Source: Straminergon stramineum (Eukaryota; Streptophyta; Bryopsida; Hypnales; Calliergonaceae). Taken from it: DNA of 64,000 nt. Each line of letters opens with the position of its first letter. Positions within the stretch are counted from its first letter, which is position 1. This document shows positions 33,486-47,298 of the stretch, piece by piece. A program made the position numbers and the translations under genes. Where the stretch lies: positions 8,747,001 through 8,811,000 of the forward strand of contig OY987265.1 of assembly GCA_963920665.1 (NCBI GenBank). Reading direction: 5' to 3'. The notes under the pieces were generated by a model. That model ran no database searches. It was not told the origin of the DNA and worked only from the letters and a program-made list of their open reading frames with translations.

Positions 33486-36130
33486 ACAGATCGATACCAT
33501 TAGATTTCCCTCTTGATTGGTTTCACATTTTTATTTGCAGCCAATGATTCCCCACGTTTCACATTTAGAACCTGGAAGCTTTTTAGTTAGCATTTTGAGA
33601 TATTCGACACTTTTATAAAGAATCTGCACCAGTGTGATTAAGCTCGTAACTATCAAAACGACCCATGAGTATAATCCAATCCGTTGACACCAATTCTGCT
33701 GTAAACTTGATCACGTGACGGATGGCTTTCCCAGTGGAGATATGGCACTCAGGCGATGGGAAATTTACATCATCAATACATGTTTTGAGTATAGTTCAAT
33801 TCTCTAGGGAGGATTGTATGCCACTCAATTAGCACTAAGGTAAATTATTTATCTGGTGTCCCTAACCGGTATGATTGAGAGGAGGAGTCTGATACTGCCA
33901 GTTGACATATAAAAGTACATGTCACTTTGTCAGTTACTTAAAAAACAAACACTTCATATTGTTCGATTGAATTTTACTTTGGTAACCCCGAACCACTTCT
34001 TCACGCTGTGCAAATGCTGACCACTTAACCCGTAATTGCCCAAGGTTTGAGTCAAAAAACGGCATTGCTCTTTAAGGAGTTTACATTTACATGCTATAGA
34101 AGGAAAGAAATTGAAGCTGTGCGATCTTGTGGGATGTATACTGTACGTAGACATGAATCGAATTTGCACACATTTGACCAATCAGCGATCGGAAAATGAT
34201 AATGTCTTCTTGCTGTAAAGCAATGTGGAAATTATTCTGTGAATTTCGGGAGTTGAAATCGATTATTAAAACGCCGCAAACGAAGAAACTGGAAACTGGA
34301 AAACGATTCACAATCAGGACATAAACCTGGAGTGAAAGAAAATATTATTCCATTCATTCATTATTGCAAACTAACTTTGAAAGGTCTGGAAATAGCGATA
34401 AACACTGTAAAAATCGCTGAACCTCCTATTAGCAAGTCTAAACCTCCTACTGAGACATCTCAGACCCGTATAACTTCTTGGATTTCTGAATTTCACCTCA
34501 CAAAGTAGGAGAGAGACTGGAAATTACCCAACAAGTTTCAATGAATTGAGAATTAGGCTGTAAGAGTAACACCACTTTTATAATGGACTTGGAACTGTGC
34601 GACACTTTGGTTCCCTGAGCCGTTCAGGTGTTAATGTAACCGTCTAAAAACTTGTTTTTTATTCCTGTTTGTGTAACAGTAACGCGCTATAAGTACCCTT
34701 CGTACTAGAACGAACATTGCATCTTTTCACAATAGGGACAATTATTAGTAATTTACAGTATGACATCTAAGTTTAAATCAAGTGAAATGTATCTGTGATA
34801 CCTGTGCACACGAGAAAAAAGAACTGTAAATTATGGACAGTGACTCTCACAAGTGCAAGTCCAGCTCATGTTTGCGTGACAGACTTCTTGAGTCAGTTCA
34901 TGTGGGAGAGAGAGCATGTGTCTGCAAGCCAATTCAGAGATTTCTCAACAGCAGGTCTACATAACGTGAAAAGGATAGAGAAACACACCTTCCAGCGCCT
35001 CAATTCAATACTGATTGAAAGCAATTATATCTCACATTTTAATATTACAATTAATCTTCTCTGGATATCATGCATATCCCATGTCCTTGTAGGATGTGTG
35101 ACCGTGAGGTGAAACACTAACCTGAAATCGGCAAACTGTATCTAACCTTCCAACACTCAACAATGACATGGACATTTGCATGTGAACATGAAATGCACTT
35201 CGGCCTGCAAATTCACTGCACCTATTGTGACTAGTTTGCATTGGCATTGGGTTTGCATAAATGTCCCATCTTAGTTCTCACCTGAAATGTACGTTCTTTA
35301 CGCATGAAAATTTTGGGTCGATTTTAAGTAGACCTATTTTCAGCACCTAGAAACTCCTTAGTTAACTCAATGAAGTCCAAAAACTGTATTTCAAGGGAAT
35401 TGAGAATCTCTTTTTCGACTACCAACCAGAACCAACAAAATCATTCTCCATCAAATAGAAACCGCTCTTAGACCCTTATTTAGACACTATTACGTGCCAG
35501 AATGTGTGCTCTCGCAATCAAGATGTTTTCAACTTTGATTTCCCAGATTTCTGTTTCCCATCGATGATAAGACTGCTGTCTGCATGTGTGTAGATGTCAC
35601 CTTCCACATGGACGGAAAGATTTTCGGGAAGTGTACAAGATATGTCACACAAATATCTCACACTTCACCCTTGGGAAAGACAGTTTCTCCTCGTATAATT
35701 GTGGCTGTCTTCAATTGCTTGTATTTCACTTGAGGCCCTCACTGATAGTGTAATGTTTATGGCTTGTTTGCACTGCACAGCGGAGCACTTGGGAAGTCTT
35801 CATACTAACTGAACTTAGTCAGTCACCACAATTTATCGAATTTTCAACGCTCCACAACACCAAAAATAGTAAAGTAGTATTGGACATCTTTGAATTGGAG
35901 TGCGACAGACTTCTACCCCTGTTGAATATTATGTCACGCGTCCTCGCAGTCCCACTCTCTCATTGACCGGTACAGTGCTGGTACCGGTACTGAACTTCAG
36001 ATTTTCATGTGAACATAAAAAAGAAAAGAGAAAAGAAGAGAAGAGGAAAGAAGTGGCTGGGAACTGACTGAAGGCTGCTTCTCTTAATATAGAATAAAGC
36101 TTCCCTAACTTGCGAAGCTGAGTTATCATG
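33486..36130. other. Gene-poor sequence after the proline-rich gene
   Basis: The first part is probably 3' untranslated. A lone TTAACCCGTAATTGCCCAAG at 34025 resembles one end of the type C TTAA element, but no partner end was found. Nothing else is supported. Confidence 0.4.
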
Positions 36131-36628
36131 GCAACTTTGGAAGAAGCATGCGAGCTAAGCTAAGCTACGCCCTGAGCGGCCGCAGACAAAGGGACAAGTG
36201 GACCCTTGCTTCGACGTGGTTTGCTGGCTTCCACCTGGAGTCCTGGAGTCCTGGACCACAGGGGGAGCCAACTGGACGGAATCCAACCGATGAAAAAGAC
36301 GCATTCTCCGTCCGTCCCTCCCGGGCGTCCGTCGCTTTAATCTCATTCATCCGTTCCATATCACACTACTTCGTCCGTCCGCCGCGTCCCAAGTGTTTCA
36401 AACCGCGCACTCCCAGTTCGCCGTGCAGTTATGAGAGCTGCGTCCCGAACTGCGGCATTCAGCCTCGGCAGCAGCTCCGGTCAGATTGACTGTGTTTTGA
36501 TGACTCGCAGTTCTATTGCCGGCAGCTCAGTTCTATCCTCTAAACTCCATTTTCTCACATTGGACACCCTATCGGACTTACAACGTTTTTCAATGATTGG
36601 GAAGAACCGGCAGCTAGTTCAGAGTTAG
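36131..36628 (+). other. GC-rich island with a possible orphan first exon
   Basis: A GC-rich patch stands in AT-rich surroundings. Two overlapping frames are open: 36148-36489 and, from ATG 36431, a 65-residue frame beginning MRAASRTAAFSLGSSSG. The latter is rich in Ala, Ser and Arg like an organelle-targeting peptide, but no downstream exon follows before AT-rich repeats. It may be a promoter plus first exon left by an insertion or deletion, or chance. Confidence 0.25.
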
Positions 36629-37390
36629 CCGGTAGAATTAGTACAAAAACGGGTTGCTATTTTGAAAACATCAGAAAAAAACACAGGTGAAAAAATCCAT
36701 AAATTTTCTATTTTGAGTAGAAAATAGAGTAAAATAACCAGATTCTATACTTGAAAAGCCTGATCAATTGGGGAATTGAATGTAAATAGCCGGTAGAACT
36801 CAAAAACTTCCTGAACGGTGGTTTACACTTGGATTTGGGTTTGGGTCCAAAACTAAAGAAACTCCCCTAATTTTTTTTTAAAAATAGATCCAAGTTGAAC
36901 ACACTTGGGTCTGGATCCAATTTGAAAAAAAAAAGTTGATGAGTTTCTTGGATCTAATTAGGAGTTTGCATATCATTCACTCCCCTTTGGCAAGGCTACC
37001 TTTTCCTCTCCAGAGTACTCATCCACAAAATTCATCCAAACTTCATGGAGAATCAATGTAGAAGTTTCAATACCAAGACAGTGGCAATATATTTATGGTG
37101 TGTTCTAGGTTTTTTGCTATTATTGGGACCAATCTAAAAATTCAACAAAGAAATGTTCAGATGGTTTGCCAAAAATCCAAAGAATCATTTGAATCAAATA
37201 TCAATATCATTTAACCATCTACCATCAAAAAACTATATTTTGATGGCCCAATGAAGGGATTGCTTCATTGACATTTGTAGGAATGTAGGATAAAGATGTT
37301 ATTTTCATATTGAAATTCATTGTCCATCATGAATCTTCGAAGGGTATGAGATAATTTGAAGATGAGAGCTTGACTACTCATTGTAAAAAT

Positions 37391-37771
37391 GTAGGAATTA
37401 TGTTTGAAGTAAAATTGTAGGCCTCGTTTAGGCACAGTAGAATAACTCTTTTTTAAAAGATTAAACTTTAAAAAGTTGATAAATAACGCTAAATTTCATC
37501 TCCAAAAATTCCTTTGTAATTTTGAGCCTCCAATCAAAAGTTATGGACAAAATTTAGAGAGGACGTTTGAAAATGTCAGAGAAAATGTCCCTTCCAACCC
37601 CTCTCTAAATTTTTTCCATAACTTTTGATTCAAGGCTTTAAATCTGAAAAGGATTTTTAATATGAAATTTAACATGATTTTTCAGCTTTCTTTGGTTCAA
37701 AGTTTAAAAAACAAAATTATTCTATTGTTCCTACATGAGGTTTGAAATTCTACTTTAAACACAATTCCTAC
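37391..37771. mobile_element. 381-bp foldback element with arms of about 175 bp
   Basis: The left arm (37391-37566) starts GTAGGAATTATGTTTGAAGT. The right arm (about 37595-37771) is its diverged complement, ending AAACACAATTCCTAC. Both contain AATCAAAAGTTATGGA and AATTTAGAGAGG in mirror positions around a short loop. An inner GGCCTCGTTTAGGCAC-like end suggests a MITE whose flanks were also captured. It is non-coding. If transcribed it would form a long imperfect hairpin. Confidence 0.75.
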
Positions 37772-40700
37772 TTCTGACTTAACTATAAGCGGTTAAGCAA
37801 TACTAATTCTGATTTACATATCCCGCATGGATGGTTTTACCTCCTACCACCCCTTATGTATATGATGAGCATATCTCCTCAATTCTAAACACAATCAATG
37901 ATGGCTTGTGAAGTGAAGGAACTTAATTATTGAATTCATTGTTTTCAATTGATTGAAGGCAATTTGTTTTAGAATTTTATTTACAAGTACCAAAATTTCT
38001 TTAACTATTCACAATTTCTTTCAATTTAAGTCTCTGACTTTATTAATGTGTGTCATTTTAGTTACTACTAAACTGTAGAATATTTCACATCTTATCATGC
38101 AAGGGTTGTAGATTACCAATTTTGGTTTTGTAGTTCTGTCTAAATGTATGTGTGTTTTGTCTATTTTTGACTTGTTGTTTATCAATTTTATATTCAAGTG
38201 GGTCATTTTGATAGTCTATTGTATCTAATTTGAGTTCATTTTGAGGATGCTATGAGTCAAGGTGAAAAGGGATGACATGATGTTTTTACCAAATTGGGGA
38301 TGATTTTGTTTAATTTCGAACATATTAGGTCTTCCATCCAATTAGGATTGAAATTGTTGAGAATTATGTAGTTGACTTTGCGATTCCAATTTGGTAGTTG
38401 GTGGTAGTTAGGTTGTCTCTCCCAATTTAGGTAACTGCCAAGGGTCCGACTTCCTATTAGGTTGTCAAGTTGAATTTCTTTTTCACACACTTGGAGAGTT
38501 GCTCAATGCGTGTCTGAGACAGATAGGCTGTATTTTTGTTTTTGTTTTTGAGTGTGTGTTAAATTGGAGAGGAATTAGTGTAATTGGAAATATTTGTGTC
38601 CAAGTTAGAACATTTGTGTGTATGATGTGGTGACAAACTTTGTCAGTTATAATCTAATTGGATGAGGAGCAACAAAAGTGTATACATGTGTTAGAATGCT
38701 AGCTGGTCGATATGATGGGAATGTCCTAGTTGGAATTTTGTGTGCAATGAATGAAAATTACTTGGATGTATTACAAATAGTGAACAATGTGTAACAATGA
38801 TTTAATCACCAATTTGGATTATTGAAAAATTCTTCTAAATCGAATTGGTATCTTGTGACTATGAGTGTGTGCTTGAAATTGTGTGCATGAATCAAAGTAG
38901 TGTGTTGACCCAGAAGTAAATGTGCAAGCCTAATTGGAAATTTATGATTGAGAGATTGTGTATAGTGAAGTTGTGTTACTTAGTTAAGGAATGAATCTAT
39001 TAGTATAGAAATTTCCTACTTGATTGTCTCCTTTGGAACAAACTTATTATATTAATAGGATAATTGCCAATATGGTCATTATTCTTCTTCAATTAGGGTT
39101 GAAATGATGTTGAAATATTCCACATCATTTTGTTGGAAGGAAGGCAACACTACTTCGAACTACTAAATGGTGTGCATAATATTCAATAACATTCAATAAT
39201 ATTGCCCTCCCTTGAATGAAATAATGTGGAATAGTTTCACATCATTTCATCTGAGGGATGAAATTGTGGGGAATACTCCACATTCAATTAGAAACTCAAG
39301 GGACACGTATCAAAAACTATCAAAAAAATGAAGTGCACTCACCTGGATCACATTGTACAGTAAGATAAGTTTCAATACAATAAAAACATAAAGAAAATTA
39401 GTGTTTTATTCATTGAAAACAAGAAATGAAGTAACTATCTTACATTGATATAAATGTCAATTACAAATTGCGATTAGAATTGAAGAGACAAACTCTTTAT
39501 ATACATATGGGGTGGCAAGAGGTAAAATCACCGACGTGCTCAACTACTCATGATTAAGTCAAAAATAAAAAAATTCATTAACCCCTAAACTATATGTGCC
39601 AAAAAAACTTCTATATTCATCATTCTTCAAAAAAATTACAAAGTAGAAGGTGGAAACTAAATGAAAGAAAGAAAAATAAACTACTAATAATTCTTTTAAG
39701 AAATTAAGAATCATTAATCCCGATGGTGACAATATTCAAGTAAACAATCTATACCATTTGGTTTTGATTTTACTTGAAAATTTTCAAAATCAAAGACAAC
39801 TTTATATATTTTTTCTATTTTCACTTTTCACAAAGTAAAATTCCTCTTAACTTTCACCTGATTATTCAAAATTGAATGATTCAAATGTTTTTGAATAGGA
39901 ATCAATCTATAAAATTCCAAAAAATTAATTAATCTATTTTTAAAATACAACTTTTGCTTCCCATTTTGACATTGAAATTGAAAAAATCCTTCTGACTTTT
40001 GCAAGACTTATTGGAATGATGTAAAACAAAGCTTCACACATAGATTTGGATGATTAGCATCCATCTTACAAATTTCATGCAAAAATTCAAAATAATGAAG
40101 TCAACAAAGCTTGCTTGAGTTCTCAAAAAATCCAAAGTGGGCTCTTTAGTTCTATAGGAGTCAAATTCTACTTATAAGTTAAAATAATACTAGTTGAGAG
40201 AATTTTGAAATCCTTATTCTATTGCCAACAAGATTCAACAAAAATAAGGACATATTAGTGAAATGTTCTAATTCTAACTCTAGTTTTCACATGTTTTTTC
40301 TTTAACTTTATAAGTAGGTAGGAAAAAGTGCATTTAACAATTAATGGAGATAATTCATTTTAGATTAATTGAACCCATAAAAATTCAGATTTTTAATCAA
40401 TTCAAATATTGAAGATATAGAGCAAGGGCTATGAAGATTTTAAGTTGACCATAAGTTTCATCCAACTTAGAAAATTGTATAAAAAACAAAGTGAAATGTG
40501 TCCCATTAGATTAGTTTTAATGTTGTCAATTTGAATGAACAACTCATCTCAAATCCCTCTAAAGGTGTTGGAGGCTTTTCCAATCCTACTTGTGATGGGA
40601 AAAGAAAGGTTGAACAAAACATAGCATGACATTAGAAGAATTCAAAATATTGCAAAAGGCTATTTCAGTTTCGGCCCCCCAGTGCAATTATAGAACAAAT

Positions 40701-42291
40701 AATAAATAAATAGATAATCATAAAAAATAATATTTTTTTATTATATATATAATTTTCTAATTGCCAATCTGATGTGGTACTAGTAGTGCCCCGTCAAATT
40801 CCTAAAAAAAAGATTTTTTTTTCGATGTACTTGCACTACTACCTTAAAGACTCGCAGCCTTTTGTAGAGTTCAAAATTCTTCTAATGACGTCAAATCTCC
40901 AATGAAATTAAGCCATACTAGGTTTCCAGCTTTGTTTTGTTAAATTTTTGTCATTAAATTGCAACATGAATTCAAAGTTAAATGAACTCATAGTTAATTT
41001 GAAACCTCCAAATTGATCTCTTATTCTATGCCTATAATGTATGAATCATTTAGCAATTTGAATTTGAAGAGGTTCAAACAATATGAGATGAATTCAATCC
41101 ATTGATTGTTAAATGCACTTATTTATACAAGATTAACATAAAAATACAATAAAAAAATGAGAATTGAAATTAAGGGATATCTATAGGAAAGATGCTCAAA
41201 TGTTCATTCAAAAATTTTTGGTAGTAAATAAAATAGAAGCATCCAAATTGACCACTTATTTTGCTATAATTTGAATCCAATTAGATAGATGGTAGGCTCT
41301 TCAAGGGAGATCTAATGTAGTTGTTTCATAATTTTGTGACCTTCTCGTAATATTCTATGAATTTACAAAATTGAAAGTTTATGACTTTTGGAAAAATATT
41401 TGTACCGCTAGACTCCCCTTCAATATCCACCTTGGAAGCAGGAAATGTTTTAACTCCTTTGGGTTGCTTCAAAGAACAATTCAATTTTTATAGTTGCTCT
41501 TGAAACCTTATAGTAGTTTGGAGATTAGTCTAGGTGCAATATGTGCTTCTCTCATCCCACATTCTATAAAAGTAAGCTGACCAAATTAAAAAATGATGCT
41601 TTTGCTTCACCTACTTTAGCTAAGTAACAAAGTATTAAACTCTCTTTTTCTTTTGACTATTGAGCACATTTTGTAATTTATCAAAAATTATCAATTTTTT
41701 CAAATTTGCAAAATTTTGGCACAAAAATTATAATCCTAGAAATCCAAATGTGGCTTAAAGACTAGGATATCTATAGAATTATTTTTTACATCACACATTT
41801 TGAAAGTGTCAAAGTCGCACGATATAACAATTTAACAAATTTGACTTTCAAAACTCTTGTAGAACAAACTCAATTCATTTGGAAATTTAAATTGAATAGA
41901 AATAGATTTTCAAGAAATGAATATAATTTGGAGTTAACTAATTAAGTAAGGTAGAGTATCCTATATCCATTCCCAACCCCTATTTTTTCACCCGAAACCA
42001 ACCTCTTCATAGTGCAATGCAAGTGAAGTCCATTCATTTTTTGAGATATTGAATCCAAGAGATGAGAGGACTCTCATCTTTTGGATTCCTATTTTTTTCA
42101 AGAACATTTTGGATACATGTATAGGGATACTTATAGGTAATTATTACCTTTCACTTCAAATACTCATAGAAAATTTAATAGAAATGATTTTGAAAAAAAT
42201 AAATTCCAATGAATTTTTTGGAAAAGCTAATCAATAGAAATTACCATTAATTATGAGTTTACAAATTTGATAACAAAAGAAGCTGAATTTC
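37772..42291. other. AT-rich desert
   Basis: More than 4 kb with no supported gene. One TTAACCCCTAAAC at 39578 resembles a TTAA-element end without a partner. Confidence 0.5.
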
Positions 42292-42295
42292 TTAA

Positions 42296-42630
42296 CCCTT
42301 AAATGTCTAAGGCACCATATTTTGGTGTCAACTAAATTATAAAGTTAAATAAAATAATTCCAATTGAAAATATTACTTTTGGTATTTTTGTGGGTGAATA
42401 TCCTTTAAATTCTATTTTAAGCATTAAAAAACTGATTTTAGACAATACCATTATGATTTTTTTTATCAAAGATTTTGTACAAAGGTGTCTATTGCAAATC
42501 TTGATTTTTTTTGCATTAGAGGCTCTTGGAGTTGAGCCTCAATTCCTCAAATACATTAGATCTCTAGGAAAAAAAATCACATTGAAAATTCATTTAAGAA
42601 AATTATAGAGTACATTTTGAGAAGTTGTAA
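42296..42630 (-). mobile_element. TTAA-flanked MITE, type C, truncated copy
   Basis: TTAA (42292-42295) precedes CCCTTAAATGTCTAAGGCAC. The sequence then follows the complement of the 6178-6814 element from its right end: shared blocks include TATTTTGGTGT, GAGGCTCTTG, GAGCCTCAA, TACATTAGATCT and AAATTCATTTAA. Similarity fades near 42630, so the other half is lost. Confidence 0.75.
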
Positions 42631-43257
42631 TTGGATTATGGTTATACACTCATACATGTTATGTCCTTTTAACTTCATACTCAAAATTTGAATTGTCGTT
42701 GCCTTGTAATAGTGTGAATTGCTATGGCTCATCAAAAATCTTATCTTTGAGATTGCTTTCAATGGGTTTTAATATCATGTTTGTTCAATTTTCAAATCTA
42801 AATTTTATTGTGTCTATTTTATGAGATTTTTTATGCACTTCCAATGATAGTAATCACAAGGGCGAATCTTACACCAAGTGAAAGCTAGTAAGATAATTTA
42901 GTGAGTTGTTTAGTGAGTTGCATTGATGATGCTCTTAAGCAAGTTCGCTTAACTTCAGGAATTCGACTGAATTCTAGTGAATTTGAAGCTTAAATTTGAA
43001 TTATCCATCTCCAAGCCAGAATGGAGATTCACCGTAACTCAAATCTACATATTCCTGGAAGATTCTCGATCCAGATTCTGATCTAAGCATCTACAGTACT
43101 GATTTTAGAGATACCGTGATGCCTGTTTAAAGTACGACAGTACAGAATGCGATCCCTCAGGCCTTAACTTAATCCAAGTTAAGGCTGTTAAGCGCATCTG
43201 CTTGTAAGTTATAACCTTAATCCAACTGAATTTACCGGCACTTATTACCAGATCTTG
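42631..43257. other. Intergenic, small palindrome only
   Basis: No gene. A perfect 10-bp stem around AATCC (GCCTTAACTT and its complement) lies near 43162-43186. Confidence 0.4.
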
Positions 43258-43350
43258 TTTTTTCTTTTTTTTGACACAAATAAAGAGTAACCTTTACTGC
43301 AAGGGTTGTAAAATACAAAGACCCAGCTGCAAGCGGCCTGCGCCAGGTGA
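43258..43350 (-). repeat. Retroposon 3' tail, diverged
   Basis: On the minus strand a GGCCGCTTGCAGCTGG block is followed by TTGTATTTTACAACC, a changed hairpin (AGTAAAGGTTACTCTTT), ATTTGTGTC and an A-rich end. The layout matches the 57.1-kb copy but the hairpin stem differs on both sides, keeping partial pairing. Confidence 0.6.
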
Positions 43351-45150
43351 GATGGTTATTAGTAAAAGTGAACTTATGTCCAGATTTCACTTCCTCATCC
43401 ATCAGATCTTTCTTGGCTGGTCGACACGACCTGGACCTCCTAATCTACTGTACCTTCCCTGGTCTACTGCAGCCCAATCCACAGTATCTTCCATCCAGAA
43501 GGGGGTCGGGTGGGGGTGCGGGTGCGGGTGGGATCAACTACTGTAGGCTAGCAATGACAAATTTGCAACCGCCACACGCAACGATCCCATTGCCAATCTT
43601 TGGATGGTGGCGTGTTGGGAATGTGGCATTCCGGCCCATTCCCATTTGCAGGCGGGCATGTCCAATCACGGCAGTCATGTCAACGCCTCACCAACTTCGA
43701 ATGCTGGTTGCAAATCGCTTTCGCAACTGAAAATTGAGTAATTGACGCTGGATTTCTGTGGGGCAGTTGCCCGAGCCACCGATTAACCGAAGCTGGTGGA
43801 CATCAACTGTCAAGTGTCAACCATGAGCCATCCCTGAGTGCGGGGCGGCAGGGCATTTAAGGGCAGGGGGTGACAAATGGATGCAGGCGCAAAGCCAACT
43901 CAATCCAACCGTGCGCGCAACCACGGTAAGCGGGGATGCAGGCGCAAAGCCTGCGCGTTTCAATGGCACAGACCGCGCGAGAAAGTCAGCCGAAGCCACC
44001 CTCGGAGGCGGAGATTCCTTGACGCAGCTAGCTGGCTAGCATCCAACACCGTCACCCCGAGGATGCCCCCCTCGTTGCCTCCCCCCACCCCACCCCACCC
44101 CCCGGGATGAAGGCGATGGATGAAGCGAGGAAGGAACCGTTTTTCCTCTGATCGTTCCCCTGCTACCATCCCTGACTGAGATGATTTCCCGCTCCTCCGA
44201 TGACTTCCCCACTCCTCTTGTTGCTGCTTGAGTTCGCCATGAGTTCCCGCACATCTGGAGGAAAAAAATCTGCACCGGTGTCACAGTTCAAAGCAAGTTA
44301 CTGTATAATTATATGTTAAGCTTACATTGATTTAGCAGCTCATAGGTCGTGCACTGTCTTTGCCTTTGAATCAGGGGATTTCTAGACACATTTCTCTTAT
44401 TTCGGTGTTTGTCTTGTTCATTTTGGCATAAATAAGGAATTTCGTTGCAAATTGAGTCTTGAATTTATGAAACTTATGTCTTTCAAAAACGTGTCGTTTC
44501 TAGAATTATAAGTAAAACATCATACACATAATATTCTTCAAAAGATCTCCAAAAACCTTGAGCCCATAAGCAGTGCTAGGAAGATGCCTTGCCATCGCTG
44601 CTAAGACAAAGAGTTCATTTGCAAATCACTGCAAATGTATTATCCAAGACTTAGCAAGACTTAGCCTCCAACCTAGTACTCCACTAAGTTACATGTTCCA
44701 TCGGGGGGTAGGAATGAGTTGCCGGAGCAGGAGTCAAGATCAAGTTTCGGGAACAGGCGAAGGGAACAGAACGAGGAGCAAGAACCACATGGGAACAACT
44801 AGCTGCGAGGACCCCCATTCATCATCCCCCATCCGTCCAAAGAGGGGGCAATGACGGGGTCAGATCGCCCTGACCCAGTTGGAGGGGCACTATTTGCCAC
44901 TCATCACTTGCTCCTTTTTCCCAAGCTCATCTTGTTTCTCGGGGTTTCTTCGCACCTGCGGTCGACACTTCCAGAGGCATGGTTCTGGCCCCCGTGTGGG
45001 TCCCTAGATTCTGGTGCAGAAGCTGCTGCCCACTTCCGATTTGTTGGCTCTGGATCTAAGTTAAGGGCCAACTGATGAAAGGCTTTGCATCGACAGCAGG
45101 AGCTTGAAGTTATCCTTAACAAAGGTTTCAGTAGCTGCAGGTTTAACTGA
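43351..45150. other. GC-rich block without a recognisable gene
   Basis: High-GC sequence with several overlapping frames on both strands, none matching a known family. A direct repeat GGATGCAGGCGCAAAGCC occurs at about 43879 and again near 43934. A run of C and CCCACCC lies near 44080-44103. It may be gene or promoter debris. Confidence 0.35.
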
Positions 45151-46730
45151 CACAACAGGGTCTCTTGAAAGTCAGTGACTATAGCTAGAGTAGCTGCTTG
45201 TTTGCTCTACTGTACTGTACTGCAAGTTCCAACGTATGGCTTTTCGTCCTTGAAGTTTGTAAAGCTTACAGAGATAAAAACTGTCGTGATATTCGTGTGC
45301 TCTTGCAATCGCTTATCAAGCTTTCAATCAATATGAACACGTCAATTCTTTCAAACTGGAAAGTATGAATAAAAAAACTTTCCCGTCAGCTAGCGCCCGT
45401 GATGTGGTAGTAGCGGCACGTTCTCGTTGATTCTTTGATGCTCAATCGGTATTCGATCTGATTTTCAGTTCACGGCATGTGGGAGCTCCGCTTGATCGAT
45501 CTTTGGTTACATCACCACGCTTGCATCGTCACCTCATCCGGAAGATTGGAATATTCCTGCATCCTCGCTTGCTGCTGGGAGTTCTCCACATTGCTCTGCA
45601 TGCATGACTCGGTGGGCTTCATAGATGCGGTTGCTGCTGCTGATGTCTAGGCGACAGTAGAATTTGGATTTCAATATCTACATGCTAAAAACTAAATGGA
45701 AAGTAATTGAAGTATGTAAATTAGTGTGACATGCTGAAAAAATAGCATGGGACAAGCTAAAAGCTTAACCCAATATGTACACCAAGGACTAAAAGTGTCC
45801 TACAAATGGCTTTCAAAGAAATTGTAGAAACAGAGAATGCACCTATTCAGCTTGAAATTTGATCATTTTTGGTAGACCACCCTGGTGATAGTGTGCCCTT
45901 TTGAGGTTAAAAATTATATTTCCGTCACTTGCCTAATTTTGCATCATCTTTTGGTTGGAATGATTTTTTTGGTTGATTAGAATTTGTCATCTAAAAGAAA
46001 GAGGGTTGACTTGCTAAACCTATATCAATCAAATTCAAAATATTTTGTATTATTTTTATAGCAACTTTCTATATCAAATATATTTATATCTATAAAAAGA
46101 TGAAAATCAAAAAACCAAAAAAGGTTAAATTCCTTCAACAAAGTCCATTTATAACTTTTGGTATAAATAATTATCTATCTAAAGACAATATTTTACTCAA
46201 TAGACATATTCAATTCATTTCATAATAAGTGATGATGGTAGATATAATGGTGATGATATAAAACATTCAATATAAAATTTACAATAGTGATAAATATATT
46301 GTAAATCACTAAAAGAACCCATTGCTAATACCCCCTCCCAAAGAATCATCGGTTGGATTGTCATGGTTTAAGGTTCCTTTTTAATAATTTCAACAATTAA
46401 ATATTTTCATCGAAGCTATAGATTTCTTTAAACTTATATGAATAAATTTATCATATGCTTATTAGGACGAGTCCAAAGTTGGTAAATTATTGGATAGTGA
46501 TAATGAAAACCTTTATCAATTTTCATGTATTGAGGATCTTTCAAAGCAAACTAGATTAGGTTGACTCTCAAAGTGGTATTATACCCCTAAAAATCAATTT
46601 TCACATTAAGTCAAAATGTAATTGATCATTTTTGGATTCCCTTCTCCTCTTTGATCCTTCTTTTACTATGAAAACCAAATTTTTTGTAGATACAAATGAT
46701 TGGGTGTCTCAAATCTAAACCCCTACAAGA
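45151..46730. other. AT-rich intergenic sequence, nothing recognised
   Basis: No supported gene, RNA or repeat boundary. Confidence 0.45.
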
Positions 46731-46734
46731 TTAA

Positions 46735-46958
46735 CCCTATAAGGATGTTGTGGACCAAAGTGGTCAAATGGATGAACAAGGAATCCTTCTATGTAAGATA
46801 GAAGTACATATGTTCATCCTTGAAATTGAGTACCAAAAGAGAGATCTTGCATAGTAGTTTGACCTCCAATGAATGCTCTTCTTGGGATTTTTTAAGCAAG
46901 TGATTCACACTCTACCAAAAAGGATGATTTCCACTATGACTAGCCCATCCTTAGAGGG
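46735..46958 (-). mobile_element. TTAA-flanked MITE, type B, copy 3
   Basis: A 224-bp element with perfect TTAA flanks (46731-46734 and 46959-46962). Its ends CCCTATAAGGATG and CCCTCTAAGGATG (complement) differ at one of 13 positions. It aligns with the complement of 5523-5736 through TAGTAGTTTGAC and GATTTCCAC blocks. Confidence 0.8.
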
Positions 46959-47235
46959 TTAAAAATTATCCCTCCTCTAACCAATGGTATCATAAATCTT
47001 CACCCGTACAAGATTCAAGGTATCCTTAGAATATTTCAAATCTTCAAAATACCCATGTCTAGAATCTTCAAGTTACCCAGGCATCATGTCCTCTACCAGC
47101 CCCAAACTGCCCGGATCAAACCTTCCAGTGACTCTCATGAAAACGATACGCTAAATACTGACCCTAAAGTTTTTTGGCATTGGCAATGATTTGCCGTGAA
47201 AATCATGTAATATTGTCCTGTTGGGTGGGGTGGGT

Positions 47236-47298
47236 AGTGTATTAGTTTGTCCCGCCAGGCCACGTGTGGCTGGCGGTTTTGTATTCTAAAAAAAATCA
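47236..47298 (+). repeat. Retroposon 3' tail, short form
   Basis: CCGCCAGGCCACGTGTGGCT then GGCGG, followed by TTTTGTATTCT and a run of A. The hairpin part of the usual tail is missing, leaving only the first palindrome and the A-rich end. Confidence 0.5.
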
